The notes under the pieces: model-generated
Databases searched by the model: none
Seen by the model: only the letters and a program-made list of their open reading frames with translations
Told to the model about the DNA's origin: nothing
Shown: one piece after another, positions 54,544 through 63,247 of the stretch
Layout of the letters: each line of letters begins with the position of its first letter
Position numbering within the stretch: the first letter of the stretch is position 1
NCBI RefSeq assembly: GCF_016744155.1
Contig: NZ_JADGEW010000010.1
Location: 26,410-90,409 of the forward strand
DNA length: 64,000 nt
Direction of reading: 5' to 3'
Origin: Amphritea sp.
GTDB taxonomy: Bacteria; Pseudomonadota; Gammaproteobacteria; Pseudomonadales; Balneatricaceae
Made by a program: the position numbers and the translations under genes

Positions 54544-54562
54544 CTATCTATTAATTAGATAG
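54544..54562. promoter_or_regulatory. Palindromic LysR-type operator
   Basis: CTATCTA-TTAAT-TAGATAG is a perfect inverted repeat with 7-bp arms and contains a T-N11-A element. It lies in the 119-bp gap between the divergent PACE and LysR genes, 15 bp from the LysR start. A further TAGATAGATA half site is at 54522-54533. Confidence 0.7.
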
Positions 54563-54577
54563 GTTGGGGCTGCATTT

Positions 54578-55465
54578 ATGGCTGTTATGGATCAATTAGA
54601 AGCTTTTGTTATAGCGGCGGAGACAGGGTCGTTTTCTGCGGCTGCCCGCAGGCTGGGTAAAGCCCAGTCGGCTGTGAGTACGGCGATTAGTAACCTGGAG
54701 CTGGATAGCAACGTTACCTTGTTTGATCGGAGCAGCCGTAACCCGGTATTAACTGAAAGTGGTCGGGCGTTGCTAGAATACGCGCGAACGGTATTGCACA
54801 GTCAGCATGAGTTTCGGGTACACGCGCAGGCGTTAGGTCAGAGCGATGAAGTTGAATTATGTCTGGCGGTTGAGCAGAGTATTTCCAACCGGCAGCTACT
54901 GGATATTCTTCACCGGTTTGAGCAGCGTTTCTCTCATATTCAGCTTGAGCTGCTCGACCCAGGTGGCAGTGATGTTGCCGAGTTGATTCGCACTAACCGG
55001 GCTGATATAGGTTTGATGCTTGAACGGGAAACCTATCCCCAGGGGTTTGGCTTCAGGGGCATTGGTTATTCAGAGTCGGTGGCTGTTTGTCGGCACGACC
55101 ACCCGATTGTTGCTATGCAGCCGGTCAGTCATTCGAATCTACGTGCATATCGTCAGCTAGTTTTACGCAGTCTGGATCTGAGTGATCGAAGTCATGAGCG
55201 GTTGATGTTGAGTCCGAGTGTCTGGTTTTCTGAAAGTCCGTACCTGATTCTGGATCTGCTTTGCAGCGGCCTGGGCTGGGCATCTCTGCACCGTAATGTC
55301 GTCGAAGAAAAGCTAGCCAGCGGCGAACTGCATATTCTGCAGCGCGATTATCAAAAGGTGGCCTCGTTACAAGGAATTGATGTCGTATGGACTGAGAATC
55401 GCTCTCTGGGTACGGCCGGTAGCTGGTTGTTAGAAGAGCTATCGCAGTTGGATCTGACAGCGTAG
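54578..55465 (+). CDS. LysR-family transcriptional regulator
   Basis: The 295-residue protein has the N-terminal helix-turn-helix (QLEAFVIAAETGSFSAAARRLGKAQSAVSTAISNLE) and a periplasmic-binding-like effector domain. It faces the PACE efflux gene and the palindrome at 54544, so it probably controls that gene and itself. This resembles AceR control of aceI in Acinetobacter. The inducer is unknown. Confidence 0.9.
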   Translation: MAVMDQLEAFVIAAETGSFSAAARRLGKAQSAVSTAISNLELDSNVTLFDRSSRNPVLTESGRALLEYARTVLHSQHEFRVHAQALGQSDEVELCLAVEQSISNRQLLDILHRFEQRFSHIQLELLDPGGSDVAELIRTNRADIGLMLERETYPQGFGFRGIGYSESVAVCRHDHPIVAMQPVSHSNLRAYRQLVLRSLDLSDRSHERLMLSPSVWFSESPYLILDLLCSGLGWASLHRNVVEEKLASGELHILQRDYQKVASLQGIDVVWTENRSLGTAGSWLLEELSQLDLTA

Positions 55466-55473
55466 GAAGAGTG

Positions 55474-57987
55474 TTAACTGACTTCGTACTCTTTCTGTTT
55501 TAGGTTAATTTCAATGACGGCGCCTTCGCGTAATAGTTGGGTCATTTTGTCAACGGGCAGCGGGTGGCTGTACATAAACCCCTGGAATTCATCGCATCCG
55601 TTATTGCGTAGAAAACTGGCTTGTTCCTGAGTCTCAATTCCTTCGGCAATAACGCTCATTCCCAGTCGTTTTCCGATGGACAGAATCGTGAGGGTTATCT
55701 CAGTAGAGCCGTCACTGGTGCCTATCTCCTGAGTAAAGGATTTATCAATTTTCAGCCGATCAAGAGGGAAGTGACGTAGGTTACTTAACGAAGAATAACC
55801 GGTACCAAAGTCATCGATGGCTAAGATTATTCCCTGCTGTTTGATCTGTTTCATCATTTTAATGGCCGTCTCCATATCCCACATCAGAGAGCCCTCAGTT
55901 ATTTCAAGTTCAAGGTCTTCCGGTTTGATGCCTACCTGTTGAACAATCTTTTCAACAATGTTGCCCAGTTCCGGATCAATAAATTGCAGTGGAGATACGT
56001 TAACGGCCAGGCGTAACGAGGGTAGGCCTTCATCTTGCCATGCTTTGAGTTGCTTGCAGGCATTGCTCAGAACCCACTCCCCAATCGGGCGTATTAAACC
56101 GACATGCTCTGCCACAGGGATAAACTCTTCGGGGGAAACAGCGCCCAGTTGTGGGTTATTCCAACGTAATAGCGCTTCAGTACCAATAATTCGGCCGCTA
56201 TCCGCCATTATTTGTGGTTGGTAGTAGATCTCAAATTCGTCTCGTTCAAGCGCGTGTATCAGTGCTTGTTCAAGTTGTGAACGAATTCTCAGTTGCTGAC
56301 CAATATCGGCGGAGTAAATGCAGAGGTGCTCGCTATCATCGATACGGGATTTAAACATCGCTGTATACGCGTTGCGTAATAGCTGGTTATCTTCGCTTTC
56401 TTCGCCAGACCAGACACTCACCCCTATCTGGGGGGACAGTAATAGAGATTCACCGTTTATCTCTAACGGTTGTTGTAGCTGTTTGAGCAGGGCCGCCGCG
56501 ATGTTCTGAATGCTTTGATGATCTTTTGTTTGACTTAACAGCACCGCAAAATCATCACCATTCAGGTGAGCGATAAAATCATTTTTGGACACTTCAGACC
56601 TTAGGCTCTCACCAATAGCTTTCAATAGTTGGTCGCCTATCGGTCTTCCCAGGGTTGTACTGGCTGACCCCGGCCATTCAAAATGGATAATCATCAGGCC
56701 GATAACCGGAGCGGGACTTTTACCCAGTGTCAGCTGGTTTAGTCTGTCTTCCAGCATGCCACTGTTGGGCATACCTGTTGCCCGATGGTGCTGTGCCTGA
56801 TGCTGCAGCTGCTTGAGAAGTTTATTACGGAGTCTGGTATCTACATTCAGTTGCCATATGGTCCAGATTGGCCAGATAGCGGCGATGGTGATCAGTGTTG
56901 AAACCGGTGTCAGCCACCGCTGATACTGGCTGAGCAGGATAAAAGTGAAAACCAGTGCGACGCCTATCATCGCGGCTGAAGACAACAGGCTAAAACGCAG
57001 AGGCAGCAGAAGAATCGCAACACCGCTTAACAATATCAGCGCTGAACTGAGTAAAAAGTGCTGCAGACTGGTTAGTGGATAGATCGCTTTACCTTGTATC
57101 AGGGCGTTTAGAATCTGAGCATTGACCTCAACACCGGGCATCCGCTCATGGGCTTTGGCTGCAGGTGTTGCCAAAACATCACCCAGCCCTGTTGCTGTTG
57201 CCCCAACCAATACATATTTATTGCGAATTAACTGACTCGGTACTGCTCCATTAATCAGGTCTGCCCAGGAGATGATTGTTGGTTTTTGATCTCTAGCCGC
57301 GAAGGGGATCAACATACTTTGTTGTCTTACCCAGCTTTCTGATTGGCTGATCTCTGATCGATTACTTGTTTGAAAAGCTGTTGGTATGCTGAGAGTTGGG
57401 GCTTTTCCTGCGGCTTGAAGCATTGCCAGCGTCAGAGCCGGCCAATGGGCATCATTGACCCCGCCATAAAGAAATACCCGGCGACAAAGACCGTCTTTAT
57501 CGAGTTCAGTATCGACATGTCCAATACCTGCAGCGTTGATTGCAAGTTCTGGCAGGGGGAGTAGCTCGGTTATCATCCCGTTCTGTTGAATGCCAGGTGC
57601 TGCAGCTAAAACAACTCGGTTACTTTTTTGAAGCGCACGGGCGAACGCCTGATCGGCCCCGGGGTCATCTCTCTGTGGTTCGGTAAAGAGAATATCAATG
57701 CCTATCACCGCAGCATCCATTTCGGTGAGTTGATCTACTAACCGGGCATGTTCCCGACGTGACCAGGGCCAGCGACCAAGCTGCTCTATGCTGTTGTTAT
57801 CCACAGCAATAATCACAACCTCGTCGCTCATCTTGCCGGCATGAAACGGGTACATCAGATCGTAAGTCATGAGGTCCAGCCGTTCAAAGACCCGGCTGTT
57901 ATTCAGACCTGTGTTTATCAGCATCAGGAGTAATACCAGTAGGCTGGCATACAGCTGAGGACGGTGTGATTCAATAAACAACTTCAT
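55474..57987 (-). CDS. CHASE2-GGDEF-EAL membrane protein
   Basis: The 837-residue c-di-GMP enzyme has an N-terminal helix, a periplasmic CHASE2 domain (about 25-300, EVVIIAVDNNSIEQLGRWPWSR) and three membrane helices (about 310-385). A GGDEF domain follows, whose motif is degenerate (NGDDF), so cyclase activity is doubtful. The EAL domain is complete: TEALLRWNN, ELEITEGSL, AIDDFGTGYSS, DRLKIDKSF and AEGIETQEQ. The likely activity is a phosphodiesterase. It starts four bases after the FecR/LysM gene, so the two are one operon. Confidence 0.9.
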   Translation of the reverse strand: MKLFIESHRPQLYASLLVLLLMLINTGLNNSRVFERLDLMTYDLMYPFHAGKMSDEVVIIAVDNNSIEQLGRWPWSRREHARLVDQLTEMDAAVIGIDILFTEPQRDDPGADQAFARALQKSNRVVLAAAPGIQQNGMITELLPLPELAINAAGIGHVDTELDKDGLCRRVFLYGGVNDAHWPALTLAMLQAAGKAPTLSIPTAFQTSNRSEISQSESWVRQQSMLIPFAARDQKPTIISWADLINGAVPSQLIRNKYVLVGATATGLGDVLATPAAKAHERMPGVEVNAQILNALIQGKAIYPLTSLQHFLLSSALILLSGVAILLLPLRFSLLSSAAMIGVALVFTFILLSQYQRWLTPVSTLITIAAIWPIWTIWQLNVDTRLRNKLLKQLQHQAQHHRATGMPNSGMLEDRLNQLTLGKSPAPVIGLMIIHFEWPGSASTTLGRPIGDQLLKAIGESLRSEVSKNDFIAHLNGDDFAVLLSQTKDHQSIQNIAAALLKQLQQPLEINGESLLLSPQIGVSVWSGEESEDNQLLRNAYTAMFKSRIDDSEHLCIYSADIGQQLRIRSQLEQALIHALERDEFEIYYQPQIMADSGRIIGTEALLRWNNPQLGAVSPEEFIPVAEHVGLIRPIGEWVLSNACKQLKAWQDEGLPSLRLAVNVSPLQFIDPELGNIVEKIVQQVGIKPEDLELEITEGSLMWDMETAIKMMKQIKQQGIILAIDDFGTGYSSLSNLRHFPLDRLKIDKSFTQEIGTSDGSTEITLTILSIGKRLGMSVIAEGIETQEQASFLRNNGCDEFQGFMYSHPLPVDKMTQLLREGAVIEINLKQKEYEVS

Positions 57988-57991
57988 ATGT

Positions 57992-59644
57992 TTACAGCAA
58001 AATAAGCATAAGGAAAGAACCCCAGATGGCCAGAGGCGTGTAATCGATCACGGGCACTACTTTCTGGGTTGTTCCCCAGGGGCCGATATAACCATCGGTG
58101 TCGATAGTGCGTACCCTGAGGTAACGTGCCGTGTTTTTAACCGGCAGAAAACTCATTTCTGGCTCTGTCAGTATCGAATCGTTTTGCAGATCTTCAAAGC
58201 CTTTGTCGTAGGCCAGTTGAGCCTGGTAAGTCTGCCCGGCACCTCCAGATGGCCAGCTAGCGACCAGCATTCCATCTTCAGAAGAGCTCATTTGTGCATC
58301 AACTTTAGCGGGAATCGGTTTGATCTCCCATTCACGAATAAGGCCTATAGGTCCGAATTCATTATCTGCCGTGATACTAGTCAGACGCCAGAAATAGGAG
58401 CCCGGAACAGGTAGCGCTGAGCTGTCGTATCGGTTACCTCGAATATTGTCATCATCCACAATCAGGTTGCTGAATGCGGCGTCAGTGGCTATCTCCAGAT
58501 GATAACGAACGGCGTCTTCTGACGCGGTCCATTGCAGCTCGGGTGACTGTCCCCGAAAGAGTTTTTTGTCTGCGGGTGATAGCTGAACCGGTGGTTGTGG
58601 CCTGGCATCCAGACTGAATGCGAGAACGTTGCTTTGCCCTTCTAGTCCAAGTTGATCGATCCCGCGGACACGAACAAAGTAATTTCCATCGGGTATGTCG
58701 GGCAAAGGAGCACGGGAATACTGGCTGACCTGTTGCCACAGCAGGGTATTAAAACTGGCGTCTTCTGATACTTCTATCCGGTATCCGCGTGCGTCTTCGT
58801 TGGTATTCCAATTGATGGTCCAGTTGATACTGCGGATGGCCCCGTCTGGTTTTTTAAACTGTGGCGGTGGTAGTAATTTTTTGGGCGGGATAGGTGCTGT
58901 GCCAGCAGCAACCTGGGTACCGTAGCCTGCTTTAATGAGTCTTTTCTTGTCGGCACCGCGAACAACTACCTTGCCGTGAAGTACTTCGATATTAGATAGC
59001 TTGCCTTCATCGGCCACGGTTGCCCGGTATTCTGTCCCCCGAACAGCGCTAATGGCGGAAGGGGTTTCTATTTCAAATCGAGAGCCCGGCCCTGATGCGG
59101 GTGTGACGCGGGTATCCATTCGACCTTTCAGCAGGTGTAATCTGGAATCAACCATGCCGGTTGTGCCGTGGGCGCTGAGGTGATCAAAACGAATTAGGCT
59201 ATTGCTGTAGAGTGTCAGTACCGTGTCATCGGCAAAGCGGATGGCCAGTGTGGTATCTGCGCCGGAGCGAACACGATCACCCAACTGGATCTGACTACCC
59301 TCTTTAAGCGGTTGAACACTGTTATCAGCGGCTCGAAGGAGTTCTCCCTTGCCTCGTATTTCGGATATCTCCGCCGGTACCGGATTACTGCGTATCCACT
59401 TTAAAGGTACACGCAAACGTGTGCCGGGCTGCATCTGCCGTGGATTTTCAATATTGTTGAGTTTCTGGAGCTGCTTAAATCGGGTGGCCCGATCCAAGTG
59501 CTGTTCGCTCAGATTCCAAAGATTGTCGCCAGCGACAGTGGTGTATACCCACTCTTGTGCCTGGGCTGAGGGTGCAACGATAGAAGTAGAAACAAAAATA
59601 GCTGAATAAAAAGAGACGCAAAGGGCTAATCGACTGACAGTCAT
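57992..59644 (-). CDS. LysM-FecR-fibronectin-like envelope protein
   Basis: The 550-residue exported protein has a signal peptide and a LysM peptidoglycan-binding domain (VAGDNLWNLSEQHLDRATRFKQLQ, about 35-80). A FecR domain follows (about 95-245, QLGDRVRSGADTTLAIRFADDTVLTLYSNS, then RGTEYRATV), then two or three fibronectin-like repeats and a C-terminal hydrophobic helix. FecR domains read periplasmic signals. With CHASE2 in the next gene, it may pass an envelope signal to that sensor; this pairing is inferred. Confidence 0.82.
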   Translation of the reverse strand: MTVSRLALCVSFYSAIFVSTSIVAPSAQAQEWVYTTVAGDNLWNLSEQHLDRATRFKQLQKLNNIENPRQMQPGTRLRVPLKWIRSNPVPAEISEIRGKGELLRAADNSVQPLKEGSQIQLGDRVRSGADTTLAIRFADDTVLTLYSNSLIRFDHLSAHGTTGMVDSRLHLLKGRMDTRVTPASGPGSRFEIETPSAISAVRGTEYRATVADEGKLSNIEVLHGKVVVRGADKKRLIKAGYGTQVAAGTAPIPPKKLLPPPQFKKPDGAIRSINWTINWNTNEDARGYRIEVSEDASFNTLLWQQVSQYSRAPLPDIPDGNYFVRVRGIDQLGLEGQSNVLAFSLDARPQPPVQLSPADKKLFRGQSPELQWTASEDAVRYHLEIATDAAFSNLIVDDDNIRGNRYDSSALPVPGSYFWRLTSITADNEFGPIGLIREWEIKPIPAKVDAQMSSSEDGMLVASWPSGGAGQTYQAQLAYDKGFEDLQNDSILTEPEMSFLPVKNTARYLRVRTIDTDGYIGPWGTTQKVVPVIDYTPLAIWGSFLMLILL

Positions 59645-59943
59645 CTTGCTGAGTTCCTTTCGTGACGGCTAGTCCTTGCGTTCGAAACCGACTCATCAGC
59701 TTTATGCCTTCAAAGCTTATGTTGGGTTTTGTAAGTAACGCAGACCAACTTAATTCAATGAATTATCAGAGCCTGTGAACCGCAGCTAACAATACAATAA
59801 ATTACAAAAGGTTAACTTCATTCAGGCTATCTATACTTTAGATCAGTTAGCCGGGATAGGGTAGCCTATTTTTGTGACAGTCCCTTAAAGTGATGATGAA
59901 CTTATCCCCGCTGACTTGAGCCCGGTTTTCTATGCCCAACTGC
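59645..59943. other. Intergenic region, no gene seen
   Basis: About 300 bp between the FecR gene start and the IclR gene end. No open frame with a ribosome site and no repeat was identified. Confidence 0.45.
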
Positions 59944-60714
59944 TCATAGTCCAGCTTTTTTAAAACCCAGTTGGGTGGAGATAGATAAAGCTGCTTCAAT
60001 TAGCTCGTTTACCCACTCCAGATTTCTCCGTTCGATTGGTGCTGAAATTGATAAACCCGCCACCGGTAGTTGTGTTTGATCATAGATGAGCACACCGATA
60101 CAGCCGACGCCGATCTCAGCTTCTTCATTATCCAGGGCATAGCCCCGTGATGCAGACTGCAGGCACTCTTCTGTCAGTGTTGGCAGGGATGAGAAAGTGT
60201 TTTGAGTATAGGAGGGCAGGTTGGTTCGTTCGGCATAGCGAATGATCTCATGCTCACCGCTGATGCCTAGCATCAGTTTCCCCACCCCGGTGACATGCAG
60301 CGGCGCCCGGCTACCGACCAGCTGATGAACATGCATCATACGGTTGGGGATAGCTCGTTCAAAATAGATTACGACATCGCCTTCACGGATAGTCAGGTTG
60401 ATACTCTCGCCTAGCTTATCTCGTAACTGTTCCATATAAGGTAGGGCAACGGCCCGCAGATCGACGTCAGTATGGCGCTTGTTGGTGAGTTGCAGTAGCC
60501 GGTTGCCCAGCCAGTATTCACCGTTGCTGTTTCGATCGACAAAGCGATTATCGATCAGCGAGTGGAGTATCCGGTGGGCGGTAGAGGGGTGGAGTCCGGT
60601 TTCGGCGCTGAGCACTTTCAGGGTCACCGGTTGTGAATATCGGGATATGGCATCCAGAATCTGGGCCGCACGGTCGATCACCTGAATGCGGCTAGCGGGT
60701 TTGGTGTCTGACAT
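59944..60714 (-). CDS. IclR-family transcriptional regulator
   Basis: The 256-residue regulator has an N-terminal winged helix (VTLKVLSAETGLHPSTAHRILHSLIDNRFVDR) and an IclR effector domain (SINLTIREGDVVIYFERAIPN, GVGKLMLG, GYALDNEEAEIGVGCIGV). It resembles AllR-type regulators of ureide/allantoin use and lies beside PuuD, AllA and Alc, which it probably controls. It is read in the same direction as those genes. Confidence 0.88.
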   Translation of the reverse strand: MSDTKPASRIQVIDRAAQILDAISRYSQPVTLKVLSAETGLHPSTAHRILHSLIDNRFVDRNSNGEYWLGNRLLQLTNKRHTDVDLRAVALPYMEQLRDKLGESINLTIREGDVVIYFERAIPNRMMHVHQLVGSRAPLHVTGVGKLMLGISGEHEIIRYAERTNLPSYTQNTFSSLPTLTEECLQSASRGYALDNEEAEIGVGCIGVLIYDQTQLPVAGLSISAPIERRNLEWVNELIEAALSISTQLGFKKAGL

Positions 60715-60827
60715 TGAGCGGAATCCTGAGCGTTAATATGCAACTTTAGTTTTCCGTATTGTAGTAAATATCTGTCTTATTTCATATTGTGAAAGAAAGC
60801 CGAAGGTAAGCTCGCGCGTTAATTCGG

Positions 60828-61475
60828 CTAAACAGTTACTAATAGCGCTATCAGTTCATGGGGGCTATCGATGATGAAATCACTGTTAGCGTCACTGAGT
60901 TCTGCAAGCTCACCGTAGCCCTAGGTGACGGCAACTGAATGTATGCCGCAGGCCTTAGCTGCTGAGATGTCATTGGTGCGGTCGCCAATCATCCAGTGTT
61001 TATCCCCTGGGGATTGGCTATGCTGCAGCAGGCTGTGAAGATGGAGGGACTTATCACTTCTGGAGCCATCCAATTCGCTGCCATGAATACTCTGGAACAA
61101 AGGCGCTAGCGCTGCATGATCCAACAACCATTGGGCCTGGGGTTGGGGTTTTATCGTCAGTACTCGCAACGGTATAGCGCTATTGGCAAGCTGATGCAGT
61201 AATTTTTCAATGCCGGGATAGATCTGATAGTTATAGATCCCCTGTTGTAGATAGTGTTCTCTGAAGAGTGATACCGCCTGCTCAATCAGCGCTGCATTAT
61301 CGCTTTCAAGCAGGCGAGAAAAACTGTCTCGAATCGGCGGGCCAAAACAACTTTGCAGACTCGTTGGCGAGGCTACGGGGTAACCCAGCTGGGTGAGCGC
61401 GGCCAGAATCGATTCAGCGATGCCCGCCTGGGTATTGAGCAGGGTGCCATCCAGATCAAAAAACAGACTGTTCAT
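60828..61475 (-). pseudogene. HAD-family phosphatase interrupted by an amber codon
   Basis: The 216-codon frame has the HAD motifs FFDLDGTLLNT, VLTIKP and GDRTNDISAAKACG. After SVAVT an in-frame TAG (60921-60923) appears, then the frame continues as GYGELAELSDANSDFIIDSPHEL to a second stop at 60828. A Trp codon (TGG) stands there in relatives of the PGPase type, so a single G to A change is likely. The truncated product may still fold because the core motifs precede the stop. It lies 10 bp from puuD in the same direction. Confidence 0.8.
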
Positions 61476-61485
61476 ATGCGCTGAC

Positions 61486-62664
61486 TCACTCGATTAAAGC
61501 GCCTTTGGCTATCCACTCACCTAACAGATCACGTTCCTGCTGACTCATCTGGGTGATATTGCCCAATGGCATCGCCTGAGTGGCAATCGACTGGGCCTGG
61601 ATAAGGGGGGCCAATGCCTGAATTTGTTCCGGTGTATCCATCATAACGCCCAGTGGGGCGACACTGAAACCGGTATAGGTGGGTGTGGCTGAGTGGCAGA
61701 CAGTGCAGCGTTGGCTGATCACCTGCTGGACCTGAGTAAAACTAATCTGCGTATCGGATTGCACCGCTTTTTGCGGCGCCACAACAAATGCCAGCGTAAT
61801 CATCCCCAACGCGGCCACCGGTATTGCCCAGGCAAGTTTCTGTGTCTCATGGCGGGTATTGAAATAGTGACGCACCAGTATGCTGAGAAAGGACAGTACC
61901 GCCAGAATCGCCCAGTTATAGGCATGGCCATAGGTACTGGGGAAATGGTTACTGATCATGATGAACAGTACGGGCAGGGTGAAGTAGTTGTTATGCCGTG
62001 AACGCAACAGCCCTTTAGCGGGCAGGGCGGGGTCGGGTTCTCGACCGGCTTCAATTGCGCCCACCAGTGCTCTTTGTGCTGGCATAATGACGCGGAATAC
62101 GTTGCCGACCATGATTGTACCGATAATCGCGCCAACGTGGATAAAGGCGCCTCTGCCACTGTAAATTAGCGAGAATCCCCAGGCTGCCAGTACCAGTAGA
62201 GCAAATAGAATGAGACCCAGCAGAACCGGTGTTTTGCCCAGCGGTGAGTCGCAGAGGGTGGTATAAACAACCCAGCCTGCAATCAGGCTGCCGATGCTGA
62301 TGGCGATAGCTGTGGCAACACTCATATCAGAGCCGGGGGCGATCAGATAGAGCTGCGCATTGAGGTAATACACCACCGCCAGTAGGGTGATGCCTGAAAG
62401 GAAAGAGGCATAGGCTTCCCATTTAAACCAGTGCAGCGTTTCCGGCATCTGAGGAGGGGCAAGTTTGTACTTCTCTAAGTGGTAGATACCACCGCCATGA
62501 ATCGCCCAGAGATCACCGGAGAGGCCTTCCCGAGGGTTACTTCGCTCCAGATGGTTTTCTAGCCAGACAAAGTAAAACGAAGCACCGATCCAGGCGATAC
62601 CGGTGATCATATGTACCCAGCGCACCGCCAGATTTAGCCATTCCGTGATATAGGGGTCCATCAT
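61486..62664 (-). CDS. puuD: Urate hydroxylase, membrane-bound with C-terminal cytochrome c
   Basis: PuuD oxidises urate to 5-hydroxyisourate. The 392-residue protein has eight or nine membrane helices beginning RWVHMITGIAWIGASFYFVWLEN. A C-terminal heme-c domain has CTVCHS and a distal Met (QAMPLGNITQM). The heme domain, absent from soluble UricD, links urate oxidation to the electron-transfer chain. Downstream genes in the same direction are AllA and Alc, which complete the conversion of allantoin/allantoate products. Confidence 0.92.
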   Translation of the reverse strand: MMDPYITEWLNLAVRWVHMITGIAWIGASFYFVWLENHLERSNPREGLSGDLWAIHGGGIYHLEKYKLAPPQMPETLHWFKWEAYASFLSGITLLAVVYYLNAQLYLIAPGSDMSVATAIAISIGSLIAGWVVYTTLCDSPLGKTPVLLGLILFALLVLAAWGFSLIYSGRGAFIHVGAIIGTIMVGNVFRVIMPAQRALVGAIEAGREPDPALPAKGLLRSRHNNYFTLPVLFIMISNHFPSTYGHAYNWAILAVLSFLSILVRHYFNTRHETQKLAWAIPVAALGMITLAFVVAPQKAVQSDTQISFTQVQQVISQRCTVCHSATPTYTGFSVAPLGVMMDTPEQIQALAPLIQAQSIATQAMPLGNITQMSQQERDLLGEWIAKGALIE

Positions 62665-62733
62665 CTATTCCTCAAAACCTGACTTGCAAAGAAGTCTTAA
62701 ACATCAATTCTCAGTCTGCTACAGATCACTTTA

Positions 62734-63240
62734 TCAGCTCTGGGTGGCTTGCAGAACAATCTGGGTGTCGTCTGTAAAATAGTGTTCATCGCAGTTATTG
62801 CCTTCGCCTTCCCGGTCGACGATCAGAAAGTCATCATCCGCTACGCAACTCAGTACCGGGTGGTGCCAAACGCCGGAGTGGTAATTGATACCCTGGCGGC
62901 CATTAGTAATAAAGGCTCGAATGGTGCCTGTGTCCGGCTGGTCGCCGGGTTTTGCAACCAGAATCAGAAACGGATTTTGTTTCAAGGGGATAAACGCCTG
63001 ACTGCCCAACGGGTGGCGTTCCAGTAGTTTTACCTGCAGCGGGTAATCAAGTTTTTGGGCCCTGAATATGCTGATAATGCCTCGGTCGCCGGGCTTGTCT
63101 AACATCACTTCAGAGAGGCGGTGATAGCGCCGGGTGGACCCCTCATTGATCATAAAGAAATCACGGTCTTCGGTTTCAATAACATCACCGTAGGGCGCGA
63201 AAGCTTCTTGGGTGAGGGGTTCTGGTCTGAGTGTCAGCAT
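62734..63240 (-). CDS. allA: Ureidoglycolate lyase
   Basis: AllA splits ureidoglycolate to glyoxylate and urea. The 168-residue cupin shows LTQEAFAPYGDVIE, then IFRAQKLDYPLQVKLLERHPLGSQAFIPL and NYHSGVWHHPVLSCVADDDFLIVDR, the AllA core. It lies seven bases after alc and 69 bp before puuD, in the same direction, as a purine-degradation operon. Confidence 0.93.
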   Translation of the reverse strand: MLTLRPEPLTQEAFAPYGDVIETEDRDFFMINEGSTRRYHRLSEVMLDKPGDRGIISIFRAQKLDYPLQVKLLERHPLGSQAFIPLKQNPFLILVAKPGDQPDTGTIRAFITNGRQGINYHSGVWHHPVLSCVADDDFLIVDREGEGNNCDEHYFTDDTQIVLQATQS

Positions 63241-63247
63241 GACATCG

